Positions 35,138 through 44,619 are shown, counted from the stretch's first letter. The stretch is 55,917 nt of DNA from Virgibacillus sp. LDC-1 (GCF_030137545.1 NZ_JARUVL010000017.1:1-55917); one strand, 5' to 3'. Notes: a model not told the origin generated them from the letters alone. A program made the numbers and translations.

Positions 35138-35930
35138 AGAATATGAAGAAATTATTTATGAAAAATATAATGGCGTTGCAAAAGTAACAATTAACCGTCC
35201 AGAAAAGCGCAATGCATTTACACCGTTAACCGTAAATGAAATGATTGATGCGTTTGCTGATGCGCGTGATGATTCATCTATTGGTGTTATTATATTAGCA
35301 GGTGCAGGAGATAAGGCATTTTGTTCTGGTGGCGACCAATCTGTTCGCGGTCATGGTGGCTATGTCGGTTCAGATCATATCCCACGATTAAACGTGCTTG
35401 ATTTACAACGCCTCATTCGTACTATTCCAAAGCCAGTAATTGCAATGGTTTCAGGCTATGCTATTGGTGGTGGTCATGTGCTGCATGTTGTATGTGATTT
35501 AACGATTGCTGCAGATAATGCGATTTTCGGGCAAACAGGACCTAAGGTAGGTAGCTTTGATGCAGGGTATGGTGCAGGCTTATTGGCTGAAATGGTCGGT
35601 CAAAAAAGAGCACGTGAAATTTGGTTTTTATGCCGTCAATATAATGCAGAAGAAGCATATGAAATGGGGATGGTTAATAAAGTAGTCCCATTGGACAAGC
35701 TTGAGGAAGAAACATTGCAATGGTGTTCTGAAATTCTAGAAAAATCACCAACAGCTTTACGATTCTTAAAGGCTTCCTTTAATGCTGCTACAGATGGTTT
35801 AGCAGGCTTACAGCAAATGGGTGGCGATGCAACCTTGCTTTATTATACAACCGATGAAGCGAAGGAAGGCCGTGATTCATTTAAGGAAAAAAGAAAGCCT
35901 GACTTTGGTCAATTCCCACGGTTCCCGTGA
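35112..35930 (+). CDS. menB: 1,4-dihydroxy-2-naphthoyl-CoA synthase MenB
   Basis: The 272-residue crotonase-fold enzyme closes the second ring of the naphthoquinone. Diagnostic segments are [29 protein letters not shown] and [15 protein letters not shown]. The C terminus, [20 protein letters not shown], is typical. GGAGG at 35101-35105 best fits the ATG at 35112, although the ATG at 35109 is possible. It uses the plus frame distinct from menH in the 26-bp overlap. Confidence 0.95.
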   Translation: MTVQWEKAREYEEIIYEKYNGVAKVTINRPEKRNAFTPLTVNEMIDAFADARDDSSIGVIILAGAGDKAFCSGGDQSVRGHGGYVGSDHIPRLNVLDLQRLIRTIPKPVIAMVSGYAIGGGHVLHVVCDLTIAADNAIFGQTGPKVGSFDAGYGAGLLAEMVGQKRAREIWFLCRQYNAEEAYEMGMVNKVVPLDKLEEETLQWCSEILEKSPTALRFLKASFNAATDGLAGLQQMGGDATLLYYTTDEAKEGRDSFKEKRKPDFGQFPRFP

Positions 35931-36054
35931 TCCATTTTCTGTGTGGAACGGACTAAGTCTATGTAAAATGACATAGTTAATAAGTGGGCTAAGGATTGCT
36001 TTAGCTGGTATGAAAATAGTCTGCGTTGATTTTTCGTAATCCAAGAATAGATAT

Positions 36055-36150
36055 ATCAAAGGCTGATCTCCTTTATGAAATACCCTCGATCGATAAATTG
36101 TCGACTTCGGGAGGTGTGCCATGAAATGGTAAGATCAGCCTTTGTCTTAT
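36055..36150 (+). ncRNA. Long structured hairpin between menB and menE
   Basis: A perfect 12-bp outer stem, AAAGGCTGATCT and AGATCAGCCTTT, encloses about 60 nt containing further pairs (CCTC/GAGG, TCGA/TCGA). The tail TGTCTTATTTT is a weak T-tract. It could be a terminator ending menFDHB, an attenuator for menE, or a small structured RNA or repeat element. It matches no riboswitch class I can recall. Confidence 0.45.
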
Positions 36151-36203
36151 TTTAACCATAAGATTTCTAATTCCGGAGATTGTGAAGGAAGGGAGTGATC
36201 TCG

Positions 36204-37682
36204 GTGGGTGAAAAAATTCCGCATTGGCTAACAAAACAAGCAGATCTTTCGCCAGACGAAGTTGCAATTGAGACGAAGGATGGGGATTCCTTAACTTTTT
36301 CTGAGTTAAAGATCAACAGTCAACGTTTTGCGCAACAGCTAGCTTCAATTGGTGTAGACAAAGGTACGCATGTTGGAATATTATCCTCTAATCACCAAAC
36401 GATGATGATCGCGTTACATGCAATAAGTTATTTAGGAGCAGTTGCTGTACTGTTGAATACACGATTAACTAGGAGCGAATTACAGTATCAAGTAGACGAC
36501 GGAGATGTGGCCATTGTGATTGCAGCCGATTCCTATTATGAGAAAGCATTGGAGCTTCAAGTGAAACGTGTGATTTCATATAGTGACATCGGACGTTTGT
36601 CGGAAAAGGTTGTTCATCTTCAAGAAGAGCTAGATTTAGATGATGTTTATACAATCATGTATACGTCGGGTACAACTGGTTTTCCGAAGGGAGTCCTACA
36701 TACATATGGAAACCATTGGTGGAGTGCAATTGGCTCCGCATTAAACCTAGGAGTCGATAAACACGACAAGTGGCTTACCGTTCTTCCAATGTTTCATGTT
36801 GGCGGACTATCTATTTTAATTCGCAGTGTGATTTACGGTATTCCGGTATATTTACTAGATAAATTTGATGTGCAAGAAGTACTAGAAGCGATTATACATA
36901 AAAAGGTTAGCATTGTTTCTGTAGTTACAGTTATGCTGCAGCAAATAGTAGCTAATATTGGAGAATATCGTTTCCCCGATACTTTTCGCTGTATGCTCCT
37001 TGGTGGCGGACCTGCGCCAACGGCATTATTGGAAAAAGCAAAAGCGCATCATATTCCAGTTTTTCAATCTTATGGTATGACTGAAACCTCTTCCCAAATT
37101 GTGACACTTGCCCCAAAAGACGCATTAGCGAAAATTGGCTCAGCAGGAAAATCGCTATTTCCGGCACAGCTTAAGGTAGTACCAGAGAAACCTGGACAAA
37201 TTGGCGATATCTTTGTAAAAGGGCCAATGGTGACGAGCGGTTATTATAAAAAACCTACTGCAACAGAGAAGACGATCAAAAACGGCTGGTTAGCAACAGG
37301 AGATTTAGGATACTTAGATAAAGATGGTTATCTTTACATTGCTGATCGACGGAAGGATTTAATTATTTCAGGTGGTGAAAACATTTATCCATCTGAGATT
37401 GAAAATATACTTTCTGAGCTAGCTGATATTCAGGAGGTTGGCGTTATTGGACAAGAGAACGAGCAATGGGGAGAAGTTCCTGTTGCATTTATTGTGCGGG
37501 AGAAAAAAGAAGTTACAAAGGAAAATATATATGCATTTGCTAATACACGACTTGCCCGCTATAAAGTCCCGAAAGAAATATTTTTCGTAGACGAATTACC
37601 TCGCAATGCATCGAATAAGTTGTTACGTTGGAAACTAAAGGAATTGCTAGAAGATCCAACAATTCATAATCACACAAAATAA
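36204..37682 (+). CDS. menE: o-Succinylbenzoate-CoA ligase MenE
   Basis: The 492-residue ANL-superfamily enzyme activates o-succinylbenzoate via its adenylate to the CoA thioester. Motifs are YTSGTTGFPKGV, SYGMTETSSQ, LATGDLGYLDKDGYL, the hinge DRRKDLIISGGENI and the C-terminal catalytic-lysine region RNASNKLLR. The GTG at 36204 is best spaced from GAAGGGAG; a GTG at 36195 overlaps the site. It is 274 bp from menB, so it may have separate control. menC, which makes its substrate, is not in the window. Confidence 0.93.
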   Translation: MGEKIPHWLTKQADLSPDEVAIETKDGDSLTFSELKINSQRFAQQLASIGVDKGTHVGILSSNHQTMMIALHAISYLGAVAVLLNTRLTRSELQYQVDDGDVAIVIAADSYYEKALELQVKRVISYSDIGRLSEKVVHLQEELDLDDVYTIMYTSGTTGFPKGVLHTYGNHWWSAIGSALNLGVDKHDKWLTVLPMFHVGGLSILIRSVIYGIPVYLLDKFDVQEVLEAIIHKKVSIVSVVTVMLQQIVANIGEYRFPDTFRCMLLGGGPAPTALLEKAKAHHIPVFQSYGMTETSSQIVTLAPKDALAKIGSAGKSLFPAQLKVVPEKPGQIGDIFVKGPMVTSGYYKKPTATEKTIKNGWLATGDLGYLDKDGYLYIADRRKDLIISGGENIYPSEIENILSELADIQEVGVIGQENEQWGEVPVAFIVREKKEVTKENIYAFANTRLARYKVPKEIFFVDELPRNASNKLLRWKLKELLEDPTIHNHTK

Positions 37683-37712
37683 CCAGTGGTTTATTGAACC
37701 ACTGGTTTTTTC
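37680..37712 (+). terminator. Intrinsic terminator after menE
   Basis: The stem AACCAGTGGTT/AACCACTGGTT begins at the stop codon and is followed by TTTTTCG. Confidence 0.9.
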
Positions 37713-37800
37713 GTATGAAAAATACTTTTTTAGATAATCCTTTTTAAATAGGATACATGCATCCTTGAAATTAAGCCACCTTAATAATAGGAGGTGCTGT

Positions 37801-38121
37801 ATGGAGAAAAAGAAGTACTTTGTAAATGTTGGGAGCTATGAAATTTCACAAACGAAGTATCATAATAATCATGTGTTTGTTATATATGCGACAGATGAAG
37901 AAATTAAAGCGCTTCGAGGAAAAATGGATTCGATGGGAGAAGCGAACATGGGCACTTATTTTCGTGCCCATGTACCGATTATGGCTTACCATAACGACAA
38001 AGCGAACGATGTTTTTGATGAGGAGATAACGGAGGTTTACCGGATGCTTTATGCACTTGGAGATAAAACAACGAAAGAGCATGTAGAAAGTATGGGAATA
38101 TTAGGGGATAAGCATATGTAA
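37801..38121 (+). CDS. Conserved Bacillaceae protein of unknown function
   Basis: The protein is 106 residues from the ATG at 37801, preceded by AGGAGG. It is soluble, without signal peptide or membrane segment. It resembles a conserved Bacillus family (N-terminal KKKYFVNVGSYEIS, central RAHVPIMAYHND, C-terminal EHVESMGIL) that databases often label 'hydrolase'. No hydrolase fold or catalytic motif is visible, so that label is not supported here. Confidence 0.7.
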   Translation: MEKKKYFVNVGSYEISQTKYHNNHVFVIYATDEEIKALRGKMDSMGEANMGTYFRAHVPIMAYHNDKANDVFDEEITEVYRMLYALGDKTTKEHVESMGILGDKHM

Positions 38122-38255
38122 ATCATTGATGGAATAAGATAGTGAATATCTTGTTCCTTTTTTCTTCTTATACAGGAGTCGATTACATTTTTTGAGTTTA
38201 AGGCGATTGCTATTAAGGGAATAGTAGAATTAACGAAGGGTAAAAGGGGTGAAAG

Positions 38256-38813
38256 GTGAAAATGAACAATAAAAAAGGGAAAATGCTTTTCATTGGATTA
38301 GGTGGTATGTTATTATTTTTACTTGTTATACAGCAACACGATGCAAATGCGACAGTTCACTCAGAAGCCGATAATACATTGGCTCTTGAACAAGAACAGC
38401 AATCAAAATCGAATGGACAAGCCGTTAAAAAATTAAGTGAAGAAGAGCTGTTTCAATTATCGGACCAGTTTATGAATACGCTTGTGCAGGAAAGCGATGA
38501 CTATTACCGGGTGCTTGATGCACAAACGAAAGAAGACGTTATCCTCAAATTCGCAGGCATTGCAACAGCGGAGGTAGCTTCTATCTATGTCGATTATTAT
38601 TATCGAGAAGAGAATGGAGAACTTTATATCGTGCCGACAGAATTACCTCCATGGTTTCAAAAAGCTAATAACTATCGTATGGTACAATTAAATAATCATT
38701 CCGTTAAAGTCATACAAGAAAATCAGTCCGATTTAGACGGAAATTATCATATTGAAATGGAATTTACGTATGATGAAAAAACTTGGAAAATAAGTAATGT
38801 TACGTACAAGTGA
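38256..38813 (+). CDS. Secreted or membrane-anchored protein of unknown function
   Basis: The protein is 185 residues from a GTG at 38256 (AAAAGGGG 6 bp upstream) or 183 from the ATG at 38262. The N terminus is a signal peptide or anchor (GKMLFIGLGGMLLFLLVI, then ANA). The mature part is acidic and Gln-rich, then alpha/beta with an NTF2-like look at the end (YHIEMEFTYDEKTWKIS). The final WKISNV pattern resembles secreted Bacillus proteins of unknown function. I do not recognise a named family. Confidence 0.65.
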   Translation: MKMNNKKGKMLFIGLGGMLLFLLVIQQHDANATVHSEADNTLALEQEQQSKSNGQAVKKLSEEELFQLSDQFMNTLVQESDDYYRVLDAQTKEDVILKFAGIATAEVASIYVDYYYREENGELYIVPTELPPWFQKANNYRMVQLNNHSVKVIQENQSDLDGNYHIEMEFTYDEKTWKISNVTYK

Positions 38814-38858
38814 CGCTAGAATAGACGGATAAATAAACGAAATAGAGGAAGTTGAAAC

Positions 38859-39329
38859 ATGCATATTTTTAAGGACTATTATCAGAATGAAGTAAAGCTC
38901 TCTTTTGACGATGAGCCTTTTTCAAAGGATCCAAGACACGTATGGAGTATTTGCCAATATCGCAATCAATGGTTGCTAACGAAGCATCAAGAACGGGGGC
39001 TTGAGTTTCCTGGTGGAAAGGTAGAGAAGGATGAAACTGCTATTGAAGCTGCGATACGTGAAATAAAAGAAGAGACGGGCGGTGTTGTTAAGGAAATTGC
39101 TTATATTGGGCAGTATTTTGTTGCTGGTAAAGCTGGAGATGTTATCAAAAATGTATATTTTGCCCAAATAAGCAATTTAGTAGCACAACCGACGTATTTT
39201 GAAACGGCGGGACCAGTATTGCTTGATTCGCTTCCAAATAACATAAAATCTAATAAAGCATATAGCTTTATTATGAAGGATGATGTGCTTTCCAATTGCC
39301 TGGATTACATAATGAATAGAGAAGGATGA
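38859..39329 (+). CDS. ytkD: Nudix hydrolase YtkD (nucleoside triphosphatase / RNA 5'-pyrophosphohydrolase-like)
   Basis: The 156-residue Nudix protein has the complete box GGKVEKDETAIEAAIREIKE followed by ETGG (GX5EX7REUXEEXG). YtkD of B. subtilis hydrolyses 8-oxo-dGTP and related nucleotides, and a role in RNA 5' processing has been proposed. Position next to the ytl ABC transporter and pckA-metK mirrors B. subtilis, supporting orthology. SD AGAGGAAG lies 9 bp upstream. Confidence 0.88.
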   Translation: MHIFKDYYQNEVKLSFDDEPFSKDPRHVWSICQYRNQWLLTKHQERGLEFPGGKVEKDETAIEAAIREIKEETGGVVKEIAYIGQYFVAGKAGDVIKNVYFAQISNLVAQPTYFETAGPVLLDSLPNNIKSNKAYSFIMKDDVLSNCLDYIMNREG

Positions 39330-39741
39330 AGTAGAAAAGGGCTGGGTCAAAAAATATATCATCCAAAATATCTGAACGAAATACAATAATTTAAAATCAA
39401 TTAAATGAATTTATTGGTAGTTGAAAAGGGGGAGATTCCTTGAAAAAGAAATGTGCTTTTTTTGCGTGCGATGTGTCATTGCCGAGGCATTCCTTGTCCA
39501 GCGGGAGCAGCAACAGGGGAACGCAGACAAACCGCTACGTCCTGTACGTTGAAGAACCCACACGGAAAAGCAGGCTTTCTTTTCCGTGTTAGTTGAGGCC
39601 GTGCCGCGGCAAAGAAAACACTGCGAAAGTCATTTTGAGCAGATGTCGCGCTTGTGGCTGTGGTGAAAGCGAACCTATTTTCAAACTAAAATTGTTTTGT
39701 TCAGATTTTGATACAAATGTCCTTTTTTTGTCTCATTCTCT
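39330..39741. repeat. Structured, GC-richer intergenic block, likely a dispersed Bacillaceae repeat
   Basis: There is no supported gene in this 412-bp gap. From about 39460 to 39700 the base composition is richer in G+C than the flanks. The block contains the hairpin ACACGGAAAAG/CTTTTCCGTGT (39560-39591) and the palindrome TGCCGCGGCA (39602-39611). It also has phrases such as GCGGGAGCAGCAACAGGGGA and GGTGAAAGCGAACC, which resemble intergenic palindromic repeats I recall from other Bacillaceae. A 50-codon frame from TTG 39440 (GGGGGAG upstream) crosses it but looks like translated repeat. Confidence 0.4.
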
Positions 39742-40557
39742 TTATTGTCCGTCAATGGTATGTTTCATAAGCCAGCCTTCTAGTTTTTCTACGACTTTAT
39801 ACATGATGGCAGCAAAAATCGCAATAAGAATTAAACTAGCCATCACTAAGGTGAAATCAAAAACCTGGAAGCCGTATACGATTAGATAGCCAAGTCCTTT
39901 TTGAGAAACGAGAAATTCCCCAACAATCACTCCTACCCAAGAAAGGCCAACATTTACCTTTAACGTAGATATCATCACTGGCATTGTTGCAGGAAAAATA
40001 GCCTCCTTAAAGCATTGCCAACGAGTAGCCCCAAAGCTTTTTAATACCTTTTCATAGTTCGGATCCACTTCTTTAAAAGCAGAATATACAACAAGCGTTG
40101 TTATAATTACAGAAATTATTGCTCCCATGGCAATTATGGAAATATAACCTGGTCCAAGTGCAACGATTAAAATCGGGCCGAGCGCGACCTTTGGCATTGC
40201 ATTTAAGATGACAATGTAGGGGTCCATTATTTTTGAGAAGCGAGTAGATGCCCAGAGCACACTTGCAAAGATAATACCAAGTACAGTTCCGATTATAAAG
40301 CCAAGAATAGTTTCCAGTAAAGTTGCTTGCATGTGCGTCAATATCGTACCTTCCGAAAACCGGCTAATAAGTAATGTCGTGATACTGGATGGCGAACTGA
40401 ATAGTAATGGATCAATCCAATAAAATCGACTTGCAACCTCCCATATGCCGAAGAAGCTGATTAAGAGGATTAATTGCCAGATAAGAACGAATCGCTTTTC
40501 ACGCTTTAGTTTTTCGAGATATGCTTTATATAATTGTTGGTCCAATTTCGTCTGCAT
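39742..40557 (-). CDS. ytlD: ABC transporter permease (SsuC/ThiX-type, YtlD)
   Basis: The 271-residue permease has an N-terminal anchor plus five to six helices and the cytoplasmic EAA loop ([27 protein letters not shown]) that docks the ATPase. With the next two genes it forms a binding-protein-dependent importer. The family takes up sulfonates, nitrate, taurine or thiamine precursors. No riboswitch or enzyme gene nearby specifies the substrate. Confidence 0.88.
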   Translation of the reverse strand: MQTKLDQQLYKAYLEKLKREKRFVLIWQLILLISFFGIWEVASRFYWIDPLLFSSPSSITTLLISRFSEGTILTHMQATLLETILGFIIGTVLGIIFASVLWASTRFSKIMDPYIVILNAMPKVALGPILIVALGPGYISIIAMGAIISVIITTLVVYSAFKEVDPNYEKVLKSFGATRWQCFKEAIFPATMPVMISTLKVNVGLSWVGVIVGEFLVSQKGLGYLIVYGFQVFDFTLVMASLILIAIFAAIMYKVVEKLEGWLMKHTIDGQ

Positions 40558-40612
40558 TTTTATTCAACCTCCTTTAGCCATGTATCCACTTTGTATTAGG
40601 GATAATATAAAA

Positions 40613-41395
40613 CTAACTTTTAGACATCGCTCCTTCATGTTTATTTAATTCCTGCCATACTTTGTCAAAAATAAGCTGATATTTAGGATGTCGTCTAACC
40701 ATAAATGGCATTTCATTTCGAAGCTCAACAGGAACATCAAACACTTTTGCAATAACTCCAGGATTCGCATCCATGACAAGAATTCGATCACTCATTGCGA
40801 TTGCTTCTCCAATATCGTGGGTAACGAGTAGTGCTGTTTTATGGTAGGTTTGTAAAAGCTGGAAAACTAAATCCTCTAGCTTTAGTTTTGTTTGGTAGTC
40901 GAGGGCAGAGAATGGCTCATCTAAAAGAAGTATTTTAGGATTTGTAATTAACGTTCGAACTAAGGCAACTCGTTGGCGCATACCACCTGACAAGGAAGCG
41001 GGGTAAGCATCAGCAATATTAGACAATCCCACTTCATGTAATAAGGAAGTCGCTTTTTCTTTTGTCTCCTTCGTTGCAGTTGCTTGAATATTTGGTCCAA
41101 TAAGTACATTTTCTATGATGGTTTTCCATGGGAATAAATAATCCTGCTGCAGCATGTATCCGATTTGTGTTTTCGACCTATCCATTGGCTTGTTATGGAG
41201 TAGTACTTCTCCTTTTGTTTGCTTCATGATTCCTGCAATTATAGATAAAATGGTTGATTTGCCGCACCCGCTTGGTCCAAGTATAGAAATGAATTCGCCC
41301 TCTGCAATGGAGAAAGATATGTTGCTAAGTGCTTTTGTAAATCCCGTCTTCGTAAAATAATGGTGAGAAACATTACTTAAGGTAAGAAAAGACAC
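40613..41395 (-). CDS. ytlC: ABC transporter ATP-binding protein (SsuB/ThiZ-type, YtlC)
   Basis: The protein is 260 residues from the GTG at 41395, which lies 8 nt after AAGGAGG; the open frame runs further upstream without a site. Walker A GPSGCGKST, Q-loop LQQDYLFPW, signature LSGGMRQRVALVR, Walker B LLLDEPFSALD and the switch HDIGEA are all intact. It energises the YtlAD importer. Confidence 0.92.
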   Translation of the reverse strand: MSFLTLSNVSHHYFTKTGFTKALSNISFSIAEGEFISILGPSGCGKSTILSIIAGIMKQTKGEVLLHNKPMDRSKTQIGYMLQQDYLFPWKTIIENVLIGPNIQATATKETKEKATSLLHEVGLSNIADAYPASLSGGMRQRVALVRTLITNPKILLLDEPFSALDYQTKLKLEDLVFQLLQTYHKTALLVTHDIGEAIAMSDRILVMDANPGVIAKVFDVPVELRNEMPFMVRRHPKYQLIFDKVWQELNKHEGAMSKS

Positions 41396-41408
41396 TATAT
41401 TGTCCTCC

Positions 41409-42407
41409 TTATTGTTCGTTAATAATTTTTTTGGCAATATCGGTATCCACCAATTTATCGTATGGTGTATTGGTAGGTAGTTCGTCAGCTTCCTGCATAA
41501 TATCCTCTAGGTTTTTCCATTCTTCTTTTCCAAGAATTGGATCTGTTGCAAAGGATTGTTGATTTTTGTAGCGATCAATGGATGTGACAAGAATATCCTG
41601 CGCTGTATCTTCAAAATAAGGTTGAATGACCTGGGCAATTTCTTCAGCGGAGTGTTCATTGACCCATTGTTGCGCTTTATATACGGCTCTAGTGAATTTT
41701 TCAATCGTTTCTGGATCTTTTTTTAAGAAACTTTGTTTTGTCATATAAACCGTATAGGGAACCTTTCCGGATTCTTCTCCAAACGATGCAATTACATGTC
41801 CTTTGCCTTCTTTTTCAAATACACTTGCAGTTGGTTCAAATAATTGTACATACTCTGCGTCGCCTGATACAAAAGCGCCTGGGATATTTGCAAACTCGAT
41901 ATTTTGTAACAATTCTAAGTCAACTTGTGGATCAATTTGATGCTTTTTTAGCACGTATTCACCAACCATTTGTGGCATCCCACCCTTTCGTTGACCGAGA
42001 AAGATACTATCCTTTACGTTTTCCCATTGGAAATTTGGCTTTGGCGATTTAGCTACAAGAAATGTTCCATCTGTTTGTGTTAGCTGGGCAAAGTTTACTG
42101 CGTAGTCTTTTGGATTTTGTGCGTAGACATACATCGAGGTTTCAGAGCCAACTAATGCAATGTCTGCACCATCTGAGAGGAGGGCTGTCATTGTTTTATC
42201 TCCACCCCATGTCGTTTTCAGGTCAACGGTTAATCCTTCATCAGCAAAATAATCCTTCTCTAATGCTACATATTGAGGAGCATAAAATAAGGAGCGTGTA
42301 ACTTCAGCTAATTTTATCACGGTAGTTTCATTATTTTCGTTTCCGCATGCTGCAAGAATAAGTAAAAAGGTGCAGGACACTAACGCAATAAAGCTTGATA
42401 GTTTCAT
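41409..42407 (-). CDS. ytlA: ABC transporter substrate-binding lipoprotein (NMT1/SsuA-like, YtlA)
   Basis: The protein is 332 residues from the ATG at 42407. The lipoprotein signal ends LLILAACGN. The periplasmic-binding type II fold matches the NMT1/SsuA/ThiY group (LFYAPQYVALEKDYFADEGL, TTWGGDKTMTALLSDGADIALVG). It delivers an unknown small substrate to YtlCD. The gene order binding protein-ATPase-permease on the minus strand is one operon; B. subtilis has the same set beside ytkD. Confidence 0.9.
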   Translation of the reverse strand: MKLSSFIALVSCTFLLILAACGNENNETTVIKLAEVTRSLFYAPQYVALEKDYFADEGLTVDLKTTWGGDKTMTALLSDGADIALVGSETSMYVYAQNPKDYAVNFAQLTQTDGTFLVAKSPKPNFQWENVKDSIFLGQRKGGMPQMVGEYVLKKHQIDPQVDLELLQNIEFANIPGAFVSGDAEYVQLFEPTASVFEKEGKGHVIASFGEESGKVPYTVYMTKQSFLKKDPETIEKFTRAVYKAQQWVNEHSAEEIAQVIQPYFEDTAQDILVTSIDRYKNQQSFATDPILGKEEWKNLEDIMQEADELPTNTPYDKLVDTDIAKKIINEQ

Positions 42408-42514
42408 GCCTATCCGTCCTTTCGATTCATTTAATATGTGTTTCAAAACAGTTTATGCTATTGGGAAAAATGTGTGAATGCCTAGAAAGTGGCGGACTGC
42501 TTTATGAGTGAAGA

Positions 42515-42550
42515 CAAAGAAAAAACCGATCTCATTCTGAAGATCGGTTA
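42515..42550 (-). terminator. Intrinsic terminator downstream of pckA
   Basis: The stem AACCGATCT/AGATCGGTT with an 8-nt loop is followed on the minus strand by TTTTTTCTTTG. It lies about 150 bp past the pckA stop. Confidence 0.75.
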
Positions 42551-42700
42551 GGACTGGATTACCAGTCTGTTAGATAATGTCGTTAAACATTTTAGGCTTC
42601 ATGCCTCATAGTATATAAAACCCTCTTGGGATGAGGTAACTTTTTTAAGCTGCATTCATGTCAGCTATTTGTACCACACAGCTGGCTCCCATTACGTATG

Positions 42701-44290
42701 TTACTGTGGCTTGAAAATCGGTCCAGCATTTCTAATTTGATCACTCGCATGGGTGAATTTTTCAAAGTTCTCATGGAACTTGAGCGCTAATTCCTGTGCT
42801 GCTTTATCGTAAGCATTTTTATCACTCCAGGTTAGCCTTGGAATGAGCACTTCATCTGGAACACCTGGTACATGCATCGGAATTTCTAAACCAAAAATAC
42901 CATCTTGAACTGTTTCAACCGTATTTAGTTCTCCTTCTAATGCAGCGTGTACCATAGCGCGTGTGTATGATAGCTTCATTCGACTACCAACTCCATACGA
43001 CCCTCCGGTCCACCCTGTATTTACTAAAAATACATTTGAGTTGTGCTGATCAATTTTTTCACCGAGCATTTCAGCATAGGTGGATGGTGCAAGTGGTAGG
43101 AATGGTGATCCAAAGCAAGCAGAGAATGTTGCTTCTGGATCAGTTACACCACGTTCTGTTCCAGCAAGCTTACTCGTATATCCACTTAAAAAGTGATACA
43201 TTGCTTGTTCTTTCGTAAGCTTACTAATCGGAGGTAATGTTCCAGATGCATCAGCTGTCAGAAAGATAATTGTATTTGGATGCCCAGCTATACTTGGTGT
43301 TATGATATTACTGATGTTTTCTAATGGATATGCTGCACGCGTATTTTCCGTTAAAGAAGTATTATCATAGTCAGCAAAACGTGTTTCCTCGTCAATGAAA
43401 ACATTCTCCAAAACGGACCCAAAACGGATTGCTTCGAAAATCTGTGGTTCCTTTTCAGCGGAAAGGTTGATACATTTCGCATAGCAACCACCTTCAATAT
43501 TAAATACTCCATTCGGACTCCATGCATGCTCATCATCGCCAATTAAACGACGATAAGGATCAGCAGATAAAGTTGTTTTTCCAGTTCCTGATAATCCAAA
43601 AAATAAGGCAACATCACCTTCTTGACCGACATTTGCCGAGCAGTGCATGGATAAAATATCCCGCTGTGGTAATAAATAATTCATAACAGAAAAAATTGAT
43701 TTTTTAATTTCACCAGCATATTCTGTTCCACCAATTAAAATAATTCGTTCCTTAAAGGAAACAAGGACAAATGCCTCAGAATTTGTGCCATCTATATTAG
43801 GATCTGCTTTAAAGGTTGGTGCAGAAATTACAGTGAATTGTGGATTATGAGTACGCAGTTCCTCTTCTGTTGGACGTATAAATAATTGCTTTGCAAAAAG
43901 GTTATGCCAGGCATATTCATTAATTACTTGAATTGGTAAACGATAGTTTATATCAGCACCTGCAAACCCGTTAAAACGAAATATTTCTTCTTTTTGTGAA
44001 AGGTAAGCAACTACTTTATCTAAAAGCTTATCAAAGACTTTTTGATCGATTCCTTTATTAACAAGTCCCCAATCAACTTGTTTCTCACTCACATCGTCGC
44101 GTACGATAAATTTATCTTTTGGTGATCTTCCAGTATATTTTCCAGTTGTTGCTCGAACTGCACCAGTTTCTGTTAAAATTCCTTCTTTACGACCTAGAAT
44201 TTTTTCCACAAGCGTTGATACGGATAAGTTATCCTGTAGATTATCGTGTGCAAGCAATTTGTTCACAAAAGAATGTTCCACTATGTTCAT
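42701..44290 (-). CDS. pckA: Phosphoenolpyruvate carboxykinase (ATP)
   Basis: The 529-residue enzyme decarboxylates and phosphorylates oxaloacetate to PEP, the entry step of gluconeogenesis. Motifs are [23 protein letters not shown], the P-loop [22 protein letters not shown] and [12 protein letters not shown]. The length matches the ATP-dependent bacterial form. The gene diverges from metK, as in B. subtilis. Its promoter carries a candidate CcpN site. Confidence 0.96.
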   Translation of the reverse strand: MNIVEHSFVNKLLAHDNLQDNLSVSTLVEKILGRKEGILTETGAVRATTGKYTGRSPKDKFIVRDDVSEKQVDWGLVNKGIDQKVFDKLLDKVVAYLSQKEEIFRFNGFAGADINYRLPIQVINEYAWHNLFAKQLFIRPTEEELRTHNPQFTVISAPTFKADPNIDGTNSEAFVLVSFKERIILIGGTEYAGEIKKSIFSVMNYLLPQRDILSMHCSANVGQEGDVALFFGLSGTGKTTLSADPYRRLIGDDEHAWSPNGVFNIEGGCYAKCINLSAEKEPQIFEAIRFGSVLENVFIDEETRFADYDNTSLTENTRAAYPLENISNIITPSIAGHPNTIIFLTADASGTLPPISKLTKEQAMYHFLSGYTSKLAGTERGVTDPEATFSACFGSPFLPLAPSTYAEMLGEKIDQHNSNVFLVNTGWTGGSYGVGSRMKLSYTRAMVHAALEGELNTVETVQDGIFGLEIPMHVPGVPDEVLIPRLTWSDKNAYDKAAQELALKFHENFEKFTHASDQIRNAGPIFKPQ

Positions 44291-44353
44291 AATTTTATTT
44301 ACCTGCCTTTATCGATTTTGTGTAATATTATTTATCTTTTCTAATCTGCTATT

Positions 44354-44381
44354 AGTATAACACATTTAATCTATTAGTCCA
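44354..44381 (-). promoter_or_regulatory. pckA promoter with candidate CcpN operator
   Basis: On the minus strand TGGACT (44381-44376) and TATACT (44359-44354) have 16-bp spacing. The -10 region reads TGTGTTATACT (44364-44354), which fits the CcpN consensus TRTGHYATAYW as I recall it. ATTAGTAT (44351-44358) and ATACTAAT (44381-44388) form an inverted pair around the promoter. CcpN represses pckA under glycolytic growth in B. subtilis. Confidence 0.55.
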
Positions 44382-44453
44382 TACTAATAAAAAATAAAAA
44401 TATTAGAAATAATAAATGCATATCGATTGAGACGTTCATTTAGGCTGAATAAG

Positions 44454-44482
44454 TTGACATGCTTAGCTAATTCCGTTAAGCT
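44454..44482 (+). promoter_or_regulatory. metK promoter
   Basis: TTGACA (44454-44459) is followed after 17 bp by the weak -10 TAAGCT (44477-44482), about 20 bp before the SAM riboswitch. Confidence 0.5.
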
Positions 44483-44498
44483 AAATTTCGAGCGGATA

Positions 44499-44610
44499 CT
44501 CTCTTATTCAGAGTCGGTGGAGGGACAGACCCTATGAAGCCCGGCAACCAACACGTATGTGTAAAGGTGCTAACCTGATGCAAGGATTTTTCCTTGAACA
44601 ATAAGAGCGA
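44499..44610 (+). ncRNA. SAM riboswitch (S-box, SAM-I)
   Basis: The P1 arms CTCTTATT and AATAAGAG enclose the S-box core: GGTGGAGGGACAGACCC, ATGAAGCCCGGCAACC, AAGGTGCTAACCTGATGC. SAM binding favours the terminator that follows and lowers metK expression. Confidence 0.96.
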
Positions 44611-44619
44611 AAGGCCACA

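Noticed and set aside
36195-36203. GTG at 36195 as menE start
   Set aside because: It overlaps the GGGAG ribosome-binding site; the GTG at 36204 is correctly spaced.
39440-39592. 50-codon frame from a TTG with GGGGGAG upstream
   Set aside because: The translation is low in complexity and matches the palindromic repeat block; treated as repeat DNA rather than a gene.
39600-39700. tRNA-like or structured RNA gene in the ytkD-ytlD gap
   Set aside because: No cloverleaf can be drawn; acceptor and T-arm consensus are missing.
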